In this document: piece after piece, positions 56,731 through 64,000 of the stretch
Numbering within the stretch: the stretch's first letter is position 1
Layout of the letters: each line of letters begins with the position of its first letter
Source of the DNA: Oasisia sp. SBJ-2009
Lineage: Eukaryota > Annelida > Polychaeta > Sabellida > Siboglinidae
Assembly: GCA_964017155.1 (NCBI GenBank)
Contig: OZ024857.1
Coordinates: 35,237,241-35,301,240 of the forward strand
Direction of reading: 5' to 3'
Length of the DNA: 64,000 nucleotides
Position numbers and translations under genes: made by a program
The notes under the pieces: generated by a model
Told to the model about the DNA's origin: nothing
Database searches by the model: none
What the model saw: the letters and a program-made list of their open reading frames with translations, nothing else

Positions 56731-59700
56731 GGAAGCTAGGAGTAGGAGGAAGCTAGGAGTAGGAGGAAGCTAGGAGTAGGAGGAAGCTGGGAGTAGGAGG
56801 AAGCTAGGAGTAGGAGGAAGCTAGGAGTAGGAGGAAGCTAGGAGTAGGAGGAAGCTAGGAGTAGGAGGAAGCTGGGAGTAGGAGGAAGCTGGGAGTAGGA
56901 GGAAGCTAGGAGTAGGAGGAAGCTGGGAGTAGGAGGAAGCTAAGATTAGGAGTAAGCTGGGAGTAGGAGGAAGCTAGGAGCAGGAGGAAGCTGGGAGTAG
57001 GAGGAAGCTAGGAGTAGGATGAAGCTAGGAGTAAGCTATGAGTAGGAGGAAGCTAGGAGTAGGAGGAAGCTGGGAGTAGGGGGAAGCTGGGAGTAGGAGG
57101 AAGCTAGGAGTAGGAGGGAGCTAGGAGTAGGAGGAAGCTGGGAGTAGGAGGAAGCTGGGTGTAGGAGGAAGCTGGGAGTAGGAGGAAGCTGGGAGTAGGA
57201 GGAAGCTGGGAGTAGGAGGAAGCTGGGAGTAGGAGGAAACTTGGAGTAGGAGGAAACTTGGAGTAGGAGGAAGCTGGGAGTAGGAGGAAGCTGGGAGTAG
57301 GAGGAAGCTAGGAGTAGGAGGAAGCTGGGAGTAGGAGGAAGCTGGGAGTAGGAGGAAGCTGGGAATAGGAGGAAGCTAGGAGTAGGAGGAAGCTGGGAGT
57401 AGGAGGAAGCTGGGAGTAGGAGGAAGCTAGGAGTAGGAGGAAGCTAGGAGTAGGAGGAAGCTGGGAGTAGGAGGAAGCTGGGAGTAGGAGGAAGCTAGGA
57501 GTAGGAGGAAGCTGGGAGTAGGAGGAAGCTGGGAGTAGGAGGAAACTTGGAGTAGGAGGAAGCTGGGAGTAGGAGGAAGCCGGGAGTAGGAGGAAGCCGG
57601 GAGTAGGAGGAAGCTGGGAGTAGGAGGAAGCTGGGAGTAGGAGGAAGCCGGGAGTAGGAGGAAGCTGTGAGTAGGAGGAAGCTAGGAGTAGGAGGAAGCT
57701 GGGAGTAGGAGGAATCTGGGAGTATAGGAGGAAGCTAGGAGTAGGAGGAAGCTAGGAGTATAGGAGGAAGCTAGGAGTAGGAGGAAGCTGGGAATAGGAG
57801 GAAGCTAGGAGTAGGATGAAGCTAGGAGTAAGCTATGAGTAGGAGGAAGCTAGGAGTAGGAGGAAGCTGGGAGTAGGAGGAAGCTAGGAGTAGGATGAAG
57901 CTAGGAGTAAGCTATGAGTAGGAGGAAGCTAGGAGTAGGAGGAAGCTGGGAGTAGGGGGAAGCTGGGAGTAGGAGGAAGCTAGGAGTAGGAGGGAGCTAG
58001 GAGTAGGAGGAAGCTGGGAGTAGGAGGAAGCTAGGAGTAGGAGGAAGCTGGGAGTAGGAGGAAGCTAGGAGTAGGAGGGAGCTAGGAGGAGGAAGCTGGG
58101 ATTAGGAGGAAGCTGGGAGTAGGAGGAAGCTAGGAGTAGGAGGAAGCTGGGAGTAGGAGGAAGCTGGGAGTAGGAGGAAGCTGGGAGTAGGAGGAAGCTA
58201 GGAGTAGGAGGAAGCTGGGAGTAGGAGGAAGCTGGGTGTAGGAGGAAGCTGGGAGTAGGAGGAAGCTGGGAGTAGGAGGAAGCTGGGAGTAGGAGGAAGC
58301 TGGGAGTAGGAGGAAACTTGGAGTAGGAGGAAGCTGGGAGTAGGAGGAAGCTGGGAGTAGGAGGAAGCTAGGAGTAGGAGGAAGCTGGGAGTAGGAGGAA
58401 GCTGGGAGTAGGAGGAAGCTGGGAATAGGAGGAAGCTAGGAGTAGGAGGAAGCTGGGAGTAGGAGGAAGCTGGGAGTAGGAGGAAGCTAGGAGTAGGAGG
58501 AAGCTAGGAGTAGGAGGAAGCTAGGAGTAGGAGGAAGCTGGGAGTAGGAGGAAGCTGGGAGTAGGAGGAAGCTAGGAGTAGGAGGAAGCTGGGAGTAGGA
58601 GGAAGCTGGGAGTAGGAGGAAACTTGGAGTAGGAGGAAGCTGGGAGTAGGAGGAAGCCGGGAGTAGGAGGAAGCCGGGAGTAGGAGGAAGCTGGGAGTAG
58701 GAGGAAGCTGGGAGTAGGAGGAAGCCGGGAGTAGGAGGAAGCTGTGAGTAGGAGGAAGCTAGGAGTAGGAGGAAGCTGGGAGTAGGAGGAATCTGGGAGT
58801 ATAGGAGGAAGCTAGGAGTAGGAGGAAGCTAGGAGTATAGGAGGAAGCTAGGAGTAGGAGGAAGCTGGGAGTAGGAGGAATCTGGGAGTATAGGAGGAAG
58901 CTAGGAGTAGGAGGAAGCTGGGAGTAGGAGGAATCTGGGAGTATAGGAGGAAGCTAGGAGTAGGAGGAAGCTGGGAGTAGGAGGAAGCTGGGAGTATAGG
59001 AGGAAGCTAGGAGTAGGGGGAAGCTGGGAGTAGGGGGAAGTTGGGAGTAGGGGGAAGCTGGGAGTAGGAGGATCGAAGCTAGGAGTAGGAGGATCGAAGC
59101 TAGGAGTAGGAGGATCGAAGCTAGGAGTAGGAGGAAGCTGGGAGTAGGAGGAAGCTGGGAGTAGGAGGGAGCTAGGAGTAGGAGGAAGCTAGGAGTAGGA
59201 GGAAGCTGGGAGTAGGAGGAAGCTGGGTGTAGGAGGAAGCTAGGAATAGGAGGAAGCTAGGAGTAGGAGGAAGCTAGGAGTAGGAGGAAGCTATGTGTAG
59301 GAAGGAGCTAGGAGTAGGAGGAAGCTGGGAGTAGGAGGAAGCTGGGAGTAGGAGGAAGCTGGGAGTAGGAGGAAGCTGGGAGTAGGAGGAAGCTAGGAGT
59401 AGGAGGAAGCTGGGAGTAGGAGGAAGCTGGTAGTAGGAGGAAGCTAGGAGTAGGAGGAAGCTAGGAGTAGGAGGAAGCTGGGAGTAGGAAGAAGCTGGGA
59501 GTAGGAGGAAGCCGGGAGTAGGAGGAAGCTTGGAGTAGGAGGAAGCTTGGAGTAGGAGGAAGCTGGGAGTAGGAGGAAGCTGCGAGTAGGAGGAAGCTGC
59601 GAGTAGGAGGAAGCTGGGAGTAGGAGGAAGCTGGGAGTAGGAGGAAGCTGGGAGTAGGAGGAAGCTAGGAGTAGGCGGAAGCTAGGAGTAGGAGGAAGCT

Positions 59701-60406
59701 GGGAGTAGGAGGATCGAAGCTAGGAGTAAGAGGAAGCTGGGAGTAGGAGGAAGCTGGGAGTAGGAGGAAGCTAGGAGTAGGGGGAAGCTATGAGTAGGAG
59801 GAAGCTAGGAGTAGGAGGAAGCTGGGAGGAGGAGGAAGCTGGGAGTAGGAGGAAGCTAGGAGTAAGCTATGAGTAGGAGTAAGCTATGAGTAGGAAGAAG
59901 CTAGGAGTAGGAGAAAGCTGGGAGTAGGAGGAAGCTAGGAGTAGGAGGAAGCTGGGAGTAGGAGGAAGCTGGCAGTAGGAGGAAGCTGGGAGTATGAGGA
60001 AGCTAGGAGTAAGCTATGAGTAGGAGGAAGCTATGAGTAGGAGGAAGCTATGTGTAGGAAGGAGCTAGTAGTAGGAGGAAGCTGGGTGTAGGAGGAAGCT
60101 ATGAGTAGGAGGAAGCTATGAGTAGGAGGAAGCTATGAGTAGGAGGAAGCTATGTGTAGGAAGGAGCTAGGAGTAGGAGGAAGCTGGGAGTAGGAGGAAG
60201 CTGGGAGTAGGAGGAAGCTTGGAGTAGGAGGAAACTAGGAGTAGGAGGAAGCTGGGAGTAGGAGGAAGCTGGGAGTAGGAGGAAGCTAGGAGTAGGAGGA
60301 AGCTGGGAGTAGGAGGAAGCTTGGAGTAGGAGGAAGCTAGGAGTAGGAGGAAGCTGGGAGTAGGAGGAAGCTGGGAGTAGGAGGAAGCTAGGAGTAGGAG
60401 GAAGCC
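56731..60406. repeat. 17-bp polypurine minisatellite, about 216 copies
   Basis: The unit is GGAGTAGGAGGAAGCTG with A/G at the penultimate-block position (GCTAGGAG/GCTGGGAG). Marker variants (TATAGGAGG, GGATCGAAG, GTAAGCTATG) recur in blocks, showing internal duplication with a shift near 1.08 kb (for example TATAGGAGG at about 57720 and 58800). It is strongly purine-biased on the plus strand. Confidence 0.96.
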
Positions 60407-61669
60407 TTCTTTAACAGATTTAGTCATCCTCACACGGTCTAGTACCCCTAGCCACCCTGAGGGCTACTGTGACTAGGGGGGGGGGGGGGGAGTGGCACTA
60501 ATCCTTTTACCAACAGTACCTGGCTGTTCCATTCAGTGTTCTGACCCACCTCAATTTTAGGTACCTGATTTTAAATAAGAAAATAGCCATACGTACATTC
60601 AAGGAATGTCAGACTTTTCTGAGTAAAGGGAAACCGTAAAACACCATAAATCACCATCAATAAGTTGTTCACCTAAAAGTGAGGGCAGTTGACTTTCAAA
60701 AGCTTATACCTGAGTCAGGATAATTAATAATAAAGATATATTTGTGAGGTTTTATATATTTGTTTCAGAAAAAAATAATTAAAATAATTATGATACTAGT
60801 AAATAAATGTATACGTATTGATAATAGTAATACAGTGTAAATAATTTAGTAAAACATTAATGTTCGTGTTGAATTACACTAATTTGAAATGCAAAAGAAA
60901 TGTGTCTTCAGTCGATGTTTGAAGTTGGCGAGAGCATCAAGTTTGCTCACCTCAAAGAAACTTATGTAGAGGGTTTACTTTACCTCGTAGAACAATGAGC
61001 TCAACACCACACAATGTATGTGTGAAGGTCACAAGAAGCTTTAAATGATTAATTCAACTACAAAGAGGGTGAGGTGTGTTAATTTAAACTAACAGCATAC
61101 TAACTGGCATTAAATTCTCACACCTCCGGGAGGTACTGGGATGGGTACTAGAGACATGAGGGCTAGTGGGATGATACCCAGTTTCTTACCCACCACACAT
61201 CAACACTGGATCAATACAAATTTTAAAGTGCTCACTTTTATTTGCCTGTGCACCTGCCTTTTTAATGAGCTAATTATAACCAAACCTAATTACATGTGTA
61301 CATGTATTTACCTACAACTTTCTACAAGCATCTAGATTGTGTAAGCAATTACATTAAGTCTCTGTCTGTGTCTGGCTCTATGCCCAGCAGCTGACACAAG
61401 AAACCAACAGGCTGACACAAGAAACCAACAGGCTGACACACACTACACAAAGACAAATGCCTGTGAACATACAATCAATACACAGGGCACAGGGATATAT
61501 ACAGCTAATGATTGATGTTAGCCCAGTCTGCTCATCAAACACCTCCAACTGCACCTCCCCACCCTGAGTATCCCATTCTACTGATATATCCAATCTTTAA
61601 TGCACCTACCAAGACGTCCCACTGACCACTTCATTACATTACTCCTGCCGCCACCTCCAACGGATCCAT
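60407..61669. other. No recognised gene; 15-base G run
   Basis: A run of 15 G at 60476-60490, and about 2.5 copies of a 21-bp unit (GCTGACACAAGAAACCAACA) from 61389. Otherwise nothing is recognised. Confidence 0.6.
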
Positions 61670-62609
61670 GACATTTTGGTAAAGGACACTTTGGTAAAGG
61701 ACACTTTGGTAATGGACATTTCGGTAACTAGACATTTTGGTAACAAGACATTTTGGTAACAAGACATTTTGGTAAAACTACTGAAAATAACCACAGTCCA
61801 GTCTGCCATATCAGGAGGTAAGCTATTGAGATGTCAGTCAGTTAAACTGTTTGTAAATTAGGATGGTCCAGACTCCAGACAGGGAACTTGGCTTCCCACC
61901 TGCAGTCAGGCATGGTGTAAGGTAGTGCTTGCCTCTGAAGGGAACATGGCTTCCAAATAGTAGTGGTGGTGGCTAGAGTGTTCAACCACTACAGTCAATC
62001 AGTGGCTAGCAGAACACATCTAAATCCAGACACATATAAGGTGATGTCATACATGTGAACATGGAGTTATCAACAACTGCCAGGGGGAAGCAACGCTTTT
62101 GTGGAATGGCTATGCGTATGCCCTCATTGCCCTGCTAGTGCCTAGTGCATACACCGACTTGCTACAAGCAAATACAGTGTTGAAAAGCAACCACAACCAT
62201 TGTCCTGAACCTGTGAAGCTAGAGGTTGGCAGAGGTTGACAGAAGCCATATGGAAATATGTATACGTGCTGCTGCAAGTAACGAACATTACTAACTTCTA
62301 GGACACTAGTAATATACCACCGTAATATGGCAACACGACATTCCCAATGTCCATCACTAGAAGAGTTATATTAAATTGTTACTGAACACACAACCGGTTT
62401 TTATGAACCTGAACGTTTTTTTTAGAGAAATAAGCCTTTAAAGAATATTTATTTGTTCTACCAAAATGCATGTTACCAAGATGTCTGTTACCAAAATGTC
62501 CTATTACCGAAACGTCCTATTACCAAAATGTCCAGTTACCGAAATGTCCTGTTACCGAAATGTCTGTTACCAAAACGTCCGTTACCAAAGTGTCCTTTAC
62601 CAAAATGTC
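61670..62609. mobile_element. Foldback-like element with 28-bp perfect inverted ends
   Basis: The outer 28 bp (starting GACATTTTGGTAAAGGACAC) at 61670-61697 is exactly inverted at 62582-62609. Each arm continues as tandem 17-18-bp units of the GGACATTTTGGTAACA type: left arm to about 61776, right arm from about 62457. A core of about 680 bp has no coding capacity. A possible imperfect target duplication is GGATCCA (61662) against GGATACCA (62611). Confidence 0.6.
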
Positions 62610-63739
62610 TGGATACCAGTATTGTACCTTATTGACACATTAAACTGCATGCCTTTGACGTCAACAACCACAAGTCCTCTCTCGGCTCACCAACCAATTC
62701 CAGCTACACGGCTACTCATAAAAATCATACTAATTTAGTCATTTATAAAAAATCTTTAATTATTGTAGTGGAAGCCTACCACAAAGACTGGTTTCAAGGT
62801 GTTGGGAAAGGGTGAGCAACTGTTCCTACTCTTAGCAAGGCTAATACGAATTGGCAAATAATACGTTTTTAGCAAAGAAATGTGGTTGCTAAAGGGAAGA
62901 TATAGAAATATTTTGTGGAATATTATATCATATAATGCTATATTATAATAATCATCTCTTTAAACCATGATTTCCCACTGCATTTATCAAATGTCTTGCT
63001 CCACATTGTTAAAACAGTGGCAGAGTGTTTCGTCAGTCATCTCCAGTCACAAACACTGCCCAGAAGGAGTGGCAAGTGTGTTTTTACAATCACTTGTCAA
63101 TAGCAATTACTGCCAAGAATCTGTTCATTGAAGAGAATGAATGACTGGATGTATTTACCTTTTACATTTAATTGCAATTCATTTGGTTACTTCTAATTAT
63201 AAATGTCTTTGAACCAGTTAATTTCAATTATGACAATCACAACAACAGTGCAAACATCCAGCTTCCAATTAAGCAGTAATAACATTAACAGTGGTCATAT
63301 TAAAGTTCTGGTTTCTGTTTAAGTGACATGCCCCAGTATTACTTATCAATCACAAATAAATTAATGCAGAGCCTATCTTTGCAGACATTATGAACTACCA
63401 GTACCAGGTAACGGGAACACTCCTACTGCTGGTTTAACACAATCATTATAACTTCAACATGTATGCTACAGTCATAACAGAGCTATCATTGTAGGAGCTG
63501 AGATATTAAATAAAAAGTAACATCTAGGAGCTGGCACTCTCGTCTTAAGTATGACATTGTGAACTCTGCTTTGAAGACATCAGAGTTTAACAACTTAGGC
63601 TAGTAAAATAATTTAACTTTAAGGGTACTATAGATATAGGCTACGAGTTATAAAATGATCAACAACCCTTAAGTTATATAACAGAGTTATATTTCCAAAC
63701 ATTCCAGAAAACTTTGGATGAACAAATGTCAGTATGTAG
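62610..63739. other. No recognised feature
   Basis: AT-rich, with no array or exon recognised. Confidence 0.5.
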
Positions 63740-63900
63740 CAGACATTTTGACATGGCGCTGTAGCGCTTACATTTTTCCGGCGTTATAAACGTTCCAATT
63801 GACATTTCTGCGCATGCGCATCAATGTGCAGCGAAAAGACAAAGTATTTATAGTCTAAATACTACGGGTTGTTCGTTAGGATGTATATAACCTCCCAGCA
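63740..63900. promoter_or_regulatory. Promoter-like block with NRF1, CCAAT and ETS motifs
   Basis: TGCGCATGCGCA at 63809-63820 is a perfect palindromic NRF1 consensus. CCAAT lies at 63795-63799 and CCGGAA (ETS core, minus strand) at 63781-63776. Local CpG density is far above the rest of the window. This mix is typical of broad housekeeping promoters. The direction is undetermined; it could serve the OTULIN-like gene on the minus strand or a gene beyond the window. Confidence 0.4.
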
Positions 63901-64000
63901 AAGTTATTTGTCGCAAATTAACACAAAGCAAACAAGTTTTTAGGCATATTTTGATAGGAAGCTTAAACTACGTGACAGTTGTGCGCCATAATCCGTGACA

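Noticed and set aside
56731..60406. Serine/proline/leucine-rich frames on the minus strand of the 17-bp array
   Set aside because: Short stretches of repeat translation, broken by indels. Not a gene.

Overview
This window is nuclear DNA of an animal, most likely a marine invertebrate. It has GT-AG introns, two genes of animal families broken into short exons, CpG decay inside repeats, decayed non-LTR retrotransposons, small DNA transposons and very large intronic minisatellites. I cannot name the phylum. There is no operon, CRISPR array or prokaryotic system.

Two genes can be rebuilt exon by exon with matching splice phases. (1) On the plus strand, 407-10074, a five-exon flavin-containing monooxygenase (FMO) of 432 residues. 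It has both dinucleotide-binding motifs and the full FMO signature. (2) On the minus strand, 49048-14813, a seven-exon gene whose last four exons encode an OTULIN-type (peptidase C101) deubiquitinase domain with Cys743, His957 and Asn959 in place. Ahead of it are a predicted membrane segment and a roughly 600-residue low-complexity linker. The rebuilt protein is 963 residues, against about 350 in human OTULIN and OTULINL. The genes converge tail to tail with 4.7 kb between their stop codons, and nothing suggests a shared pathway.

Region by region: 1-406 FMO 5' flank with a TATA box; 407-10074 FMO, whose 5.6-kb intron 2 holds several nested DNA transposons and whose intron 3 is a 48-bp minisatellite; 10075-14812 intergenic, with 17-, 30- and 15-bp arrays; 14813-49048 the OTULIN-like gene, with a 4-kb 30-bp array, a dead non-LTR retrotransposon, a 66-bp array, a 20-bp array, and a 17-kb intron holding many more arrays and a 595-bp near-identical direct repeat; 49100-63730 non-coding, with a 37-bp array, a 3.7-kb polypurine 17-bp array and a foldback-like element; 63740-63900 a promoter-like block with NRF1, ETS and CCAAT motifs.

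The most interesting items are the catalytic OTULIN domain on a membrane-anchored, linker-extended protein; the nested transposons, including a foldback/MULE-like element with a 9-bp target duplication; and minisatellites that appear to have grown from splice-site sequence. Family calls come from motif recognition by eye; no database search was run.
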